Assembly: GCA_004352715.1 (NCBI GenBank) | Contig: SCFE01000008.1 | Location: 1,889,700 to 1,953,699, forward strand | Direction: 5' to 3' | From: Hofstenia miamia | Lineage: Eukaryota > Xenacoelomorpha > Acoela | Length of the DNA: 64,000 nucleotides | Shown: positions 47,585 to 57,706 of the stretch, in pieces | How the letters are laid out: the number at the start of each line of letters is the position of its first letter | Position numbering within the stretch: the first letter of the stretch is position 1 | Made by a program: the position numbers and the translations under genes | Notes under the pieces: generated by a model | What the model was told of the DNA's origin: nothing | Seen by the model: the letters and a program-made list of their open reading frames with translations, nothing else | Database searches by the model: none

Positions 47585-50500
47585 TTGGATGTTGAAGAAT
47601 CATTTGGTATTAATGTAGTAAATAGCATTGAAATTCAGTTTTCTACAGCTTTTGTCTGGCTTATTGCAGATAAAAATAGATTTCACAGGTTTGATTCAAT
47701 TACAGGTAGTCTATCTATAAATCCTAAATTCAAGCTACCTGATGAGATCTGTACTACATTCAAAATTCACCCAGAGGGCCTAGTCCTTTTTCTATTTACA
47801 GAAAATAATTCTTGTTATCCAGTAATGTTGGAAACATTTAACATACTTGAGCGCATCAACCTTTCACCAAGTTGCATTTTTTACAATTTTGGAAGTTTTG
47901 ATGCTGTGATTTGTGTTGATTCCAGTTTAAAAAAGATGCAATTTAGTAAGCTAATAATAACTAGTAATAAGAGTGTAATTCAACTAGAAAAAGAGAATGA
48001 AATTGTCAAGGATGAGAAAGATATAGAACACCACTGGTTGTATTATTTCTACTGGGTATTTTGGAAATTTCCCTGTACAAACATCCTAAGTTTAAATACA
48101 AGGGAATTATCATATGAAATTCTATTTGAAGATGATATTATGTGCAAAAATTTGGGATCATATTATCATAAATATCTATTATATGTAAAAGAAAACTTAA
48201 AGAAATTGAACAAGCCTTTGGATCTTCTAGGAATAGGTAATAATATTCAGATTTCCATTCAATCCAGCTTCAAAATCAATTATGATGAGCAAAAGCTGGG
48301 AGAATTTCTTAAGAACCTAATATGTTTGGTACCCTGCCAAATTGCAAAGTGTGAATCAAGTGAATTTTTTGTTTTAAGTAATGGAAATCATCTTAATATC
48401 ACTGCAGCAAATGATGTGCTGGAATTAAAAGATATGATCTCCTTGGGATCTATAGAAGCTGTATTTAATTCATGGGATAAGGAAGTTAAGGTTATATCTT
48501 CAATGGGTAAACAATCAACTGGTAAAAGTTATACACTTAATCATTTAACAGGTTCATCTTTTGACATTGCTGGTGCAAGGTGTACAAGTGGATCCTGGCT
48601 CACTCTTAGGTCTACAAGAGATACATTATATGTTGTTATGGATTTTGAGGGATTAGGATCCTTTGAAAGAACAGAGCAAGATGATATGCTTCTTTCACTA
48701 TTTAATAGTGCAATTTCTGATATAACCTTATTCAAAGCAGATTATAGATTGGATAAAGATATTCATCAAATGTTAAAAAAATTTAATACAGGAAGTAATG
48801 ACTTACAAAATGAAGAAAAGTTCTTTAGAGGTAAATTTTGCATTATTATTAAAGATGTCCCTGAGGAGGATATTGATGATATTGAAAAAGAATTTTCAGA
48901 TAAAATTAGTATAATTATATCTAATGAAGGCGAAAATAATTTTATTTCAAAATTATATCAATCAGGATTAGATATAATGCCATTTTCAATCTTTGAAAGG
49001 GAAGAATATTACAGAGACTTAGAAGACCTAATGAATACAATTATTACAGAAATTCCAAGCAAATTTTTTAATGGTTCTGAAATTTTAGAATTTTTGAAGT
49101 TGCTGCTTGCAAAATTTGCATTAAATGATTTTAGCCCATTTGGCAGACTACAAGTTGAAGCAAGAATAAAATGCATAAAAAGTTTTATGGAAAATGCAAT
49201 AATATTTGGCCAAATGAGCTCTGAGTTGCCAAAAACTGAACAAATGAATTTGCATAACTTGGATCAAATTTCAATGAAAATATGTAATGAAAAACTTATT
49301 CAATTAAACAATATTTCAGAATCAATTATGTTGAATGACTTTGATTTTATCTTTAATGAAGAATCATTTCATACTGTGATTGAGAAATTTTCACAATATC
49401 TTACATTAAACTATGATAATCACAAAGTATGGAGGGATGAATTAGAATCATACATTAAAGAGATAATTCTGTTTAGGTGTGAGCATGTTCAAGAATGGAT
49501 TAACATAAATATTTTCAAATATAAACAAGAATTTAGCAATGAATTTAATGATATTACTCTTGATTTAAACATTTTCTATCAGAATGTAAAAAGTAAGATT
49601 TTTGGGAAATTCAAAATTTGCAATGAAAAATGCACAAGATGTAATATGAAATGTATTCATTTGCAAAATCATTGTGATGCACATGAGTGTTGCACTGACC
49701 ATAATTGCAGTGCACCATGTGCATTCTGTGAAGAAAATGTGAAGTTTTCCTGCAAATACATAATGGGACATGAAGGAAGTCATCAATGTAATGAAATTAT
49801 TCACAGATGTGGTAAGGAATGTACATACAATGTTATAAACAACTGTCAAAATGAGTGTGAACTCGTAAAAGGTCATGATGGAAATCATATATGTTCAGTA
49901 AATTTTCATAAATGTAATGCTATTTGTAGCTTACAAAATTGCAATTGTCCATGTATTTTGAAGTGTGATGAGAAACATGTTGTGCATAAATGCCTTAAAG
50001 AACAATGCACTCAAACCTGTGTTATGAAGAACTGCAATAATCTGTGTGTAGCTAATGATCATTTTCACAAAGATGAGCTCTCAGAAATATTTAAAAAAGA
50101 GCAGAATATTCAGAACAATCTTAATCATTTCACAGAACATTTTTGTGACAGCCAGCATGTATGTGAGTATAATTGTTCACAGAATGGATTTTGTAGCCTT
50201 AAGATAGAAAGGCAAACATTTGAAGAACAATTTCATGGACAAATATCCAATTTCACATACAGAAGACAGTTTGTTGAACAAGGACTAACACTAAAATGCA
50301 CTCACCCAATTGAAAAATTTCAAAAGGAACATAGAGGATCACACAGATGTGGAAGCAAAATACATTTCTGTAAGGAATTGTGTCCTACATGTAAAAACAT
50401 TTGCCATAAAAAATTTGAACACATGAATGAAGGTGATAACTTGCACAATACATCACATGGAAATATGGTATACTGCACATTTATATCAACTGTTGAAGAT

Positions 50501-51532
50501 TTTAATGTAGGAGCACATAAATACAAAGTTGGGGAGCCTGCAATTGCAGAAATGTGTCACATCTTCTGTAGTTCACTTGGAAGGGGTCATATTCACACAC
50601 TTAACTGTGAAACTCCAAAAGAAGGATGCGTTTACAGTGCAAAGGAAGATCTAAGAACTCATGAAACTGTAAAGTATGGGCCTGACTTTGATATTCCTAA
50701 AGATGAATTACAGCATGAAAAATATTGGGAAACAATTGGATGGCAAGATCCATGTACAGAGACTGACAAAACAGAATTTTCAAAGTGTCCATACTTCTGT
50801 TGCAGCCCAGAGCATGGAGACATAAAATTTTTCTGTGTTGGAAAGCTTTGGCATGATCCCTTTGAAAACTCTAGGCATAATAATGGACAATTATCTCATG
50901 ATGGGCATCTGTTCACTTGTGAGCATAAATCATACAGATATCATTTTATTCTTACTTTAGATGCATCTGGTTCTATGAAAGGTGCACCATGGAATGCATT
51001 AGTTGATTCAGTTCAAAGTTTTATAAATGGAAGAATTGTAATGAAAGGTAAAGATAAATTATCAATTATAATTTATAATGATGCTACATTTGTCCCAGCT
51101 GAATACATTGAGCTGAAAGCATTTAATAGGAATATGTTAACTTATACAGCTGGTGGAACATCTTATTCAGTAGCATTGAAAAAGGTTGACGAAATTATAG
51201 CCAGAAATCTATCTAAGACATATGCGCCAATCTTAATCTTTATGTCTGATGGAAATGCTTCTGATGGCACAAATGAAATGCATATAATTTGTTCAAAGTA
51301 CAAGCAACATTATGGTTTTCAGTGTTATACTATTGGATTTAAAAGTGAGCTTTTAATACACAAAGTACTTAACTATTTTTCCTTTGATGATGAATTTTCA
51401 AAATTGCAAGAATTTGCTAGAACGTGTGATGGTCAATTTCTAAAATGTGCTACAGCTATTAATTTAAGGAATACATATACGGAAATTGCAGCACAGCATA
51501 TGGGAAGCATCAGTGTAACTGCTTCTAAATAA
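47585..51532 (+). CDS. Large GTPase with Cys/His-rich module and C-terminal VWA domain
   Basis: A 1315-residue uninterrupted ORF. Its true 5' side is in frame from 47483, and the listed start is a TTG, so it is not an independent start. Residues 1-200 complete a beta-rich region. A GTPase follows: P-loop GKQSTGKS at about 308, a switch-I-like CTSGSW, G3 DFEGLG at about 353, and IIKDV at about 421-425 where GBP/atlastin proteins have R-D in G4. This places it in the GBP-like part of the dynamin superfamily. A helical stretch follows to about 670. Residues 679-950 are Cys/His-rich, with three copies of HxGxHxC-like motifs. Residues 1120-1300 form a VWA domain with MIDAS DASGS (1126), T (1192) and SDG (1222). 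As I recall, GTPase-Cys-VWA proteins occur in protists, fungi and some animals; their role is poorly defined. Confidence 0.9.
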   Translation: MDVEESFGINVVNSIEIQFSTAFVWLIADKNRFHRFDSITGSLSINPKFKLPDEICTTFKIHPEGLVLFLFTENNSCYPVMLETFNILERINLSPSCIFYNFGSFDAVICVDSSLKKMQFSKLIITSNKSVIQLEKENEIVKDEKDIEHHWLYYFYWVFWKFPCTNILSLNTRELSYEILFEDDIMCKNLGSYYHKYLLYVKENLKKLNKPLDLLGIGNNIQISIQSSFKINYDEQKLGEFLKNLICLVPCQIAKCESSEFFVLSNGNHLNITAANDVLELKDMISLGSIEAVFNSWDKEVKVISSMGKQSTGKSYTLNHLTGSSFDIAGARCTSGSWLTLRSTRDTLYVVMDFEGLGSFERTEQDDMLLSLFNSAISDITLFKADYRLDKDIHQMLKKFNTGSNDLQNEEKFFRGKFCIIIKDVPEEDIDDIEKEFSDKISIIISNEGENNFISKLYQSGLDIMPFSIFEREEYYRDLEDLMNTIITEIPSKFFNGSEILEFLKLLLAKFALNDFSPFGRLQVEARIKCIKSFMENAIIFGQMSSELPKTEQMNLHNLDQISMKICNEKLIQLNNISESIMLNDFDFIFNEESFHTVIEKFSQYLTLNYDNHKVWRDELESYIKEIILFRCEHVQEWININIFKYKQEFSNEFNDITLDLNIFYQNVKSKIFGKFKICNEKCTRCNMKCIHLQNHCDAHECCTDHNCSAPCAFCEENVKFSCKYIMGHEGSHQCNEIIHRCGKECTYNVINNCQNECELVKGHDGNHICSVNFHKCNAICSLQNCNCPCILKCDEKHVVHKCLKEQCTQTCVMKNCNNLCVANDHFHKDELSEIFKKEQNIQNNLNHFTEHFCDSQHVCEYNCSQNGFCSLKIERQTFEEQFHGQISNFTYRRQFVEQGLTLKCTHPIEKFQKEHRGSHRCGSKIHFCKELCPTCKNICHKKFEHMNEGDNLHNTSHGNMVYCTFISTVEDFNVGAHKYKVGEPAIAEMCHIFCSSLGRGHIHTLNCETPKEGCVYSAKEDLRTHETVKYGPDFDIPKDELQHEKYWETIGWQDPCTETDKTEFSKCPYFCCSPEHGDIKFFCVGKLWHDPFENSRHNNGQLSHDGHLFTCEHKSYRYHFILTLDASGSMKGAPWNALVDSVQSFINGRIVMKGKDKLSIIIYNDATFVPAEYIELKAFNRNMLTYTAGGTSYSVALKKVDEIIARNLSKTYAPILIFMSDGNASDGTNEMHIICSKYKQHYGFQCYTIGFKSELLIHKVLNYFSFDDEFSKLQEFARTCDGQFLKCATAINLRNTYTEIAAQHMGSISVTASK

Positions 51533-51592
51533 ATTATATATTACTTTAAATTTTTTTCTTTGTAAATTATTTCATAAATATGGATATTTTTT

Positions 51593-51598
51593 AATAAA
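51593..51598 (+). terminator. Poly(A) signal AATAAA
   Basis: AATAAA lies about 60 bases after the TAA at 51530-51532 of the VWA ORF, a normal distance for a short 3' UTR. In AT-rich DNA chance matches are frequent. Confidence 0.5.
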
Positions 51599-51599
51599 A

Positions 51600-52361
51600 T
51601 TTTCAAGCACATTTAAATTTTAGAAGAGGAGAAGTAATGTAATTGAAAAACCATATGTAATTTTTCTGGCTGCATGAAATAAAAAATGCCTTGCAAATAT
51701 TAAAAACTATTCATATATTCTTATATAATATATAAAATTTCTTAAACATAATTTTATTCTTATAAAACGAGTTTAAACAATTTTTACAAATATTTTTTAT
51801 TTTGAAAAGTGCAAAATTTCTTGCTTAATTTGTGTCTGACTATACATTTAAAACATATGCTGAAGCACTTGTAAATTTATTGTTGCAATAAATAGCTGCA
51901 AATGATGCGGAAACTTGTTGAGTAGTAATAAAAATTGGTGATGATGATGAGTCTAAGAACAGGGTTAAAACACAGTTTATTCTCTGTGAGGCTATACAGT
52001 CAATTGTATGGTGAGCTTCCACATTCATATGCAAAATGCATGTGATCCGTAATATAATGTGACTGACCCAAACAACGTAATAAAAGTCAATGAAAACAAC
52101 GGCTCTTAGTAGTTTAATTAGATTTGGGCAAAATACTTTAGGGTTTTCAAGACCAAACCTATATACCTCAGAGATTAGCGTGACTAGTGCATGTATTCAT
52201 ATTTCGAGATATGAAGAAATCAGGAGATATTTTCTTGTGAATCTTGCTGAGAACCTGTTAACCTGATTTGCTGGATCACTTAAGAGCTATATTGTATATT
52301 TTTAGTATCAAAATTTAAGGTTGAGTTTTGCGTTTCTCATTGTTGCAACAAGTAAAGAGGG
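51600..52361. other. AT-rich downstream region
   Basis: Nothing recognised beyond further chance AATAAA motifs. Confidence 0.5.
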
Positions 52362-52700
52362 CAGACTTGCCAACGAGTCAAAATTTTTAAGCTCGACTCT
52401 CCTCCTCCCAGCTTGGCTCGCCTCGCCACATAGAGCTCTTCAATGAGACTTGTTTCAGCTCGATATTTTTTTAAGAATATTGTGCCCTCCGAATTTTTTA
52501 CATAACTCTTCTTATTATTTTACTAAACATTTATTTTAAAATAAGAGTACAAATTAGCTATAGTGATTGAAAAAATAAGAAAAATCAAATTAAAAAGCAG
52601 AAATATAAATTTGCTTGGCTCAATAAACTTTGGGCTTTTTGTGTATCCAATTCAGCACAAAAGCTCGGTTCATTAGAAGCTGCACTGGTTGCCAATTCTG
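52362..52700. mobile_element. Short hAT-like non-autonomous element, 339 bp
   Basis: The left end CAGACTTGCCAACGAGT and the complement of the right end, CAGAATTGGCAACCAGT, match at 13 of 17. CTCG/CGAG-rich subterminal sequence lies inside the left end. The flanking octamers agree only partly (AAAGAGGG versus AAGAAAGC). Confidence 0.45.
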
Positions 52701-53270
52701 AAGAAAGCCTTTAAGTTATTGTATTGGTTTTGGTTCAGTTGATTATAGCATCCTGCATTTCACCTCATTGTAGAGCTTAGTCCTCGAAACTTCCTGCATA
52801 TTATCACGGCGTATTGCATTAAAAATTGTGTTAATGATGATTTGTTTTTAAGCAAATGGAATGCTTAAGTTATCATAAGCTAGTGTGAGAATTCTTGATG
52901 CATATAGGTATGTGGTTCCGAAGTATTATTTATCGTCTCAGTATCTGTTCGAATTATATTGTACGTTAAAGCATTTCAATTACAAAAAAATAATGCGCTG
53001 AATATAAATTTCACCAGTTACTTTGATGTTTTAAGCTTCAGCCACATATATTTGTTGAATATATTTATTTACATTTAATATTTTCGTTATCAATTAAGAA
53101 AATTCAAAATTTTCTACCCTAACTGAAACCGGAAACAAAGACGCTCGGAAAAATAACCGGATGAGACCAAGACCAAATATAAATGGTTCCATGTGCAATT
53201 TGAAAGATTTCTTCTGAATAGAGGTTTGCTCAATAGGACTTGCAAATTATTTTTATGATGGATTTTGACT
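52701..53270. other. AT-rich spacer
   Basis: No gene recognised. Confidence 0.5.
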
Positions 53271-53279
53271 ACTGATTTG

Positions 53280-54110
53280 AAGACATTCCTCCTCTAATAG
53301 AATTAAAGAAGCGTTATATGGAGAAAATCTTAGTATTCAAATACCTTGAAATTCTTCTTGAATTACTTTTTCAAGACGAGCATGCACAGGAACATTATCA
53401 CGGATTATGACTATTTCTAATTGGGTTCGCATATCTGAATGAGAAGACGTCTGAAAAATTCGCAGCAATCGTTTTTCCTATGATCTCTACACCTCTCTTA
53501 ATATTGTAAACCAGTTCGAGTAATTCCAGTTATTACCTGCATGTTTTTCTTAATGATGTTGGAATTTAATGGAGCAGTGTGCTACTCTTTTTGACCAATC
53601 AATGTTTCGAGCAAAATAAATTGCCGTTAGTTTCATCTATTATTGAGAACACATATGCGGCTCATTGACGTTTGTTCTTATATCTTGTGCATGAATGAGA
53701 AATAATTTTTTAACAGCATTTGAAATGCGTGTGAACTGCTGGCACCGATAAACTTGTGCCCTGTTCTAGTTGCAGCTTTCATCTTTCTAAGCGATATCAA
53801 AGAATCACTTTCTATGTAACTTCTGATTTTCTCTTGAAAAGCTGAAGTAACTTTGGAAATTCTGACACACAAATTTTTCTTTAGTACTACGTAATCCTCA
53901 GACCACTCTTTCCATCCATAAGGTCCATTAGCAGTTGCATTCTTTTCCAATAAATCATTTTTTAGCTATTTTAACTGCTCGTTCTTTTTCTTTTAGACTA
54001 CGTTTGGCATATTTGGTTGTTATTGATCCTGGTTTCACTCCTCGGGTAATTTCAACCATTTGGATCGTTGTCTCGCTGCTTTCTTCAAAAAAACGTTCAT
54101 ATGCATGATC
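53280..54110 (-). pseudogene. Decayed DDE transposase (IS630/Tc1-mariner-like)
   Basis: On the minus strand several frames give an ordered transposase: a VEITRGVKPGSITTKYAKRS block near 54060, a 90-residue ORF (53678-53950), then AYVFSIIDETNGNLF near 53650, IIRDNVPVHARLEKVI near 53400 and RFSPYNASLILLEEECL near 53310. The D-N-x-P-x-H-x-R-L block and the S-P-Y-x-x-x-L-x-x-x-E block match the second D and the E of a DDE_3-type core. Multiple stops and frame changes separate them. No terminal repeats were delimited. Dead copy, distinct from the Tc1-like elements at 19.2 and 63.7 kb. Confidence 0.55.
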
Positions 54111-54309
54111 AGATTATAAAATTGATTGATTTGGTTATATTCTGACAGGCAAAGATTCTGCTGCAATAATTTATACATTTTACAGCAATTTATGAACGCA
54201 TATATTAGTGCATTTGATGCTATTTATTCTGCCGTACTTCTGCCTTGATTGAATAAAATATTTTTAATTTGGATATTGTATAAGTGTTAGAAGTGATTAT
54301 TCTGAGGCT

Positions 54310-54390
54310 CTTCATGTTCATATTATAGACGCCATAAAGGGGATAGACCGGTTTCGTTTATTTAAAACATCTTCAGTACAAATATGTTGT
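54310..54390 (-). ncRNA. Hammerhead-ribozyme-like motif of a Penelope-like element
   Basis: The minus strand reads CTGAAGA (54376-54370), a stem-loop with GTTT and AAAC arms, then GAAA followed by the palindrome ACCGGT (54352-54347). This is the order C-U-G-A-N-G-A, stem II, G-A-A-A of a hammerhead core. Stem I could form between CATATTTGTA upstream and TATAATATG after a GTC at 54330-54328. Stem III is weak in that fold (two pairs); alternatively the ACCGGT palindrome could pair between two RNAs. One base in stem II is unpaired. Penelope-like elements are known to carry hammerhead motifs with minimal stem III. It sits about 150 bases beyond the Penelope-like ORF, as expected. Confidence 0.55.
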
Positions 54391-54537
54391 AAGACTAAAT
54401 ATGTTTAAAGTAAACTACACTTCATATCATAAACTTAGTATTGCATGCTGTTAAGATCAGTTCAATGAAATCATGCACTGTTGTTTACTTAGTAATTGGA
54501 CTTTTGGGATTGCTTAATTATTAGTATTTCTCCTATT

Positions 54538-54909
54538 TTATGATGGTCTGATCTTTGGTACGCCTTGTCTTAGTTGATGTTTGTGCATAAAAATTTCGGA
54601 TTTTAGGTGCCCATTAATATGTTCTTGTACCCAAATGTCGCTTCGTTTCCCCGACGTATAATTTCTGTAATTAGGAAATAATGCAATAGAATATTTCTTG
54701 ATAAATTTGTGAGGATAGCCGTTACTCTCTAAAATTTTAAAAATTTTATTAGCTGCAGATCTTAGATGTTGGTAATTTGAAGATATCATTTTTGATCTAT
54801 TAAGTGCGAGGCCTTCACTGTATTGATTTTGTAGGATATGTTGTAATTTGAATATATGAGATGTATTTGTCTCCTTGATGTGCCAAATTGTCTCATATTT
54901 AATGTTCAA
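54538..54909 (-). pseudogene. Penelope-like element ORF, C-terminal part
   Basis: A 123-residue ORF with HLRSAANKIFKILESNGYPH followed by FIKKYSI, matching the region after the reverse transcriptase core of Penelope-like elements where an N-G-Y-P motif is typical. It is separated from the palm-containing ORF at 54970-55254 by a stop and a frame change, with an LNFLDVCI-like block between. A GIY-YIG endonuclease is not clearly visible downstream, although KRSDIWVQEHINGHLKSE near the end could be an altered linker to it. Confidence 0.65.
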
Positions 54910-55372
54910 ATTATGAATGCAGACATCAAGGAAATTTAGTTTATGGTCTTTTTGAAATTACATGAATAATTAAATTTCCTGGACAATACTATTAAGATAT
55001 TTTAGAAAAATGTCCCTTTCCTCTTTTTCTTGAGAAGCTGCAAAATTGTCATCAGCATATCTGTAATAACAACTAGGCCTATTAGAAGTTCTTTCATCAA
55101 AATTGTACTCAGTGATGCCCATTGCAAATGATGTTATTGTGGGACGTAGTGATGATCTTATTGCTATCCCATTAATTTGTCTGCAGATATTGTTATTGAA
55201 TAGAAATTGCGTATCAACCCAATGCATATCTTCTTGAGTTACAAAATATTGCACAGAAGTATGATACTTTTCTTAATGCAAAATTATTCAGATACAATGC
55301 TGTGATATTGATGAGGACAGTGAAATTTATTATGCTGTGTTCTAATTTCTACTATAAGTCTACACGAAGATG
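54661..55372 (-). repeat. Duplicated Penelope-like segment, copy A
   Basis: Matches 56833-57541 with only a few base differences (for example TACTCT/TAGTCT, TTTTCTT/TTTTCAT). Copy B starts directly after the single N at 56832. Confidence 0.95.
54970..55254 (-). pseudogene. Penelope-like reverse transcriptase palm fragment (copy A)
   Basis: A 94-residue ORF. The order FLFNNNICRQINGIAIRSSL (Q-I-x-G-x-A-x-x-S), PTITSFAMGITEYNF and YYRYADDNFAAS (the Y-x-D-D box, both aspartates kept) is that of Penelope-like reverse transcriptases, with R-Q-x-x-G-x-A before the Y-x-D-D. Upstream coding is decayed; 55260-55440 shows only pieces. The near-identical copy B is at 57140-57424. Confidence 0.75.
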
Positions 55373-55435
55373 CTGTTTCATGATATCTATCCACAGTCCA
55401 TAATGGACTGAGTTACATTTCTTGTTAAGTGTCTG

Positions 55436-55500
55436 GATTGGGTCGGGTTGGGTCGGATGTACTGGGCTGCTCTGGGCTGGGATGATTTGGGTCAAGCAAT
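55436..55500 (+). repeat. G-rich stretch
   Basis: GGGTCGGGTTGGGTCGG followed by two GGGCTG-type repeats in otherwise AT-rich DNA. Four or more GGG runs could allow a G-quadruplex on the plus strand. Possibly the terminus of a transposon. Confidence 0.4.
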
Positions 55501-56079
55501 AACAATATACAAGCACATAATTAATAAGTTATATCACTGTTTCAAGGAAAGTAGGTCGTGCTTGAGTCTCAAAAATGCATTAGGCATGCAGCATGTTGGC
55601 CGAATGTTATTTTCCTCTTGTGTTTTAGATTTCAGTATAAAAGCATTTAGTTCTTAATGCTATTTATCTATTTTTGCATTTTTTATGGGTTTTTTAGTAA
55701 GTACTTATATCTATTGGTCAGGAAGAAAAAACTTATGGCCTTATTGAAACTGTAGCTAGTTAATATTTCAGTGAATTGCGCACATAGTTTTATATTGAGT
55801 CAGGCAAATTTAAGGCTCTGTGGAATTTGTGATGTTGAATCAAAATAAATTAGATTAATCTTGGGTAGAATTTGGTTAGCATATCTTGACCCATTGCAGT
55901 TCTGAAATACATCGATATATAAATAGAATAGATAGATAGAAAATACGTATAAATCTATAACGCATTTCACACACATTAGTTTCAAGACCTACAATTCTCG
56001 AAAAATAACAAATTATACTGTATGACTTCAGCATGTACCCAAAAGCGACACGCAACATTGCTCCAAAACATATTGACTT
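55501..56079. other. AT-rich stretch before the gap
   Basis: No recognised gene. Confidence 0.5.
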
Positions 56080-56184
56080 NNNNNNNNNNNNNNNNNNNNN
56101 NNNNNNNNNNNNNNNNNNNNNNNNNNNNNNNNNNNNNNNNNNNNNNNNNNNNNNNNNNNNNNNNNNNNNNNNNNNNNNNNNNNN
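56080..56184. other. Assembly gap (N)
   Basis: 105 N. Confidence 0.99.
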
Positions 56185-56831
56185 ATGGTGATAATGATCA
56201 ACATCAGTCATTTTCTGATAACTAATGCATTTCAAATGATTGGTAGTATTTCTTGTTTTGGATATTTCTCAAATCAAGTGGTAATTAACACCAGTAACCT
56301 TTATTCAAGCAGACTAGCCTTTGTTGACAGTACTTAAAACATAAAATCAGGTTGGGGTTAATAGGGAACGAGATTTCACTCTCTACATTGGAAGTGCTGG
56401 GGCCATGCTAGATTGGACCAGGATAATTAATAAACGGCCTAAAATTTAATATTTATTATTACGCCACAGGGCACGCAAATGCACTCAAATCAAAGGAATG
56501 CTGTATAATTTAAAACCAAGGGCCTAAAACTATAAAATTTACAAATGTAAATTATGCATAAAAATGCTTTCAAAAACTCCTTTTAAGTTTTTCATACATA
56601 TCCAACTTACCAAAATTCAGTCTAGCAAAACCGAAAATTTTAAGAAATATTTTTGCAAGTACAATAAAATAGTCGATTTCCTTTAATTTAAATGGGCCAG
56701 AGCGGGTTTCGGTTTCAGTTTTCCCATCTTCATGACTAGCGCAGAGTCCATATGCTCCACGCGTGCCCATAGTAAACAAACTCGAGTCAATAAGCCCTAC
56801 ACTAGTTAATATTAATACTACTACAAAAAAT
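56185..56831. other. Unassigned stretch between gap and single N
   Basis: Contains a GC-richer part (56690-56800) without a recognised motif. No gene assigned. Confidence 0.5.
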
Positions 56832-56832
56832 N
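56832..56832. other. Single N at the start of Penelope copy B
   Basis: One ambiguous base exactly at the left edge of the duplicated Penelope segment. Confidence 0.95.
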
Positions 56833-57541
56833 TTCTGTAATTAGGAAATAATGCAATAGAATATTTCTTGATAAATTTGTGAGGATAGCCGTTAGTCTCT
56901 AAAATTTTAAAAATTTTATTAGCTGCAGATCTTAGATGTTGGTAATTTGAAGATATCATTTTTGATCTATTAAGTGCGAGGCCTTCACTGTATTGATTTT
57001 GTAGGATATGTTGTAATTTGAATATATGAGATGTATTTGTCTCCTTGATGTGCCAAATTGTCTCATATTTAATGTTCAAATTATGAATGCAGACATCAAG
57101 GAAATTTAGTTTATGGTCTTTTTGAAATTACATGAATAATTAAATTTCCTGGACAATACTATTAAGATATTTTAGAAAAATGTCCCTTTCCTCTTTTTCA
57201 TGAGAAGCTGCAAAAATGTCATCAGCATATCTGTAATAACAACTAGGCCTATTAGAAGTTCTTTCATCAAAATTGTACTCAGTGATGCCCATTGCAAATG
57301 ATGTTATTGTGGGACGTAGTGATGATCTTATTGCTATCCCATTAATTTGTCTGCAGATATTGTTATTGAATAGAAATTGCGTATCAACCCAATGCATATC
57401 TTCTTGAGTTACAAAATATTGCACAGAAGTATGATACTTTTCTTAATGCAAAATTATTCAGATACAATGCTGTGATATTGATGAGGACAGTGAAATTTAA
57501 TATGCTGTGTTCTAATTTCTACTATAAGTCTACACGAAGAA
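56833..57541 (-). repeat. Duplicated Penelope-like segment, copy B
   Basis: Near-identical to 54661-55372. The palm ORF (57140-57424) keeps the Y-x-D-D box, and the C-terminal ORF is cut at the N. The right edge joins directly to a LINE fragment at 57541, where copy A continues differently. Confidence 0.95.
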
Positions 57542-57706
57542 AGTTGAAGTAGTCCCGGTAGTTGTAGGAGCAGTGAGTAAGAAGCATAAGAGATACTTTG
57601 AGAAGTTGGGAGTACCAAAGTGGGGAGGAGTGGTAGCACAGAAGGCAGCATTGTTAGGAACAGATAGAGTCCTGAGGAAAACTCTCAGAGCCCCTGGGAA
57701 CTGGTG
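57541..57706 (+). pseudogene. LINE reverse transcriptase C-terminal fragment
   Basis: A plus-strand frame reads VEVVPVVVGAVSKKHKRYFE, then a linker, then QKAALLGTDRVLRKTL and a TGA stop. The pattern V-P-V-V-V/I-G-A followed by Q-x-x-A-L-L-G-T/S-x-R-x-L-R-K-x-L is common at the very end of reverse transcriptase ORFs in animal non-LTR elements. The rest of the element is missing; the fragment abuts the Penelope segment at 57541. Low AT content marks it off from its surroundings. Confidence 0.65.

Noticed and set aside
48541-48735. Minus-strand ORF inside the GTPase region
   Set aside because: Shadow of the plus-strand coding sequence.
55876-56235. 119-codon minus ORF across the gap
   Set aside because: Most of the interior is N; no motif in the readable parts.
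56570-57079. 169-codon minus ORF through the single N
   Set aside because: It joins the truncated Penelope ORF to unrelated sequence through one ambiguous base.
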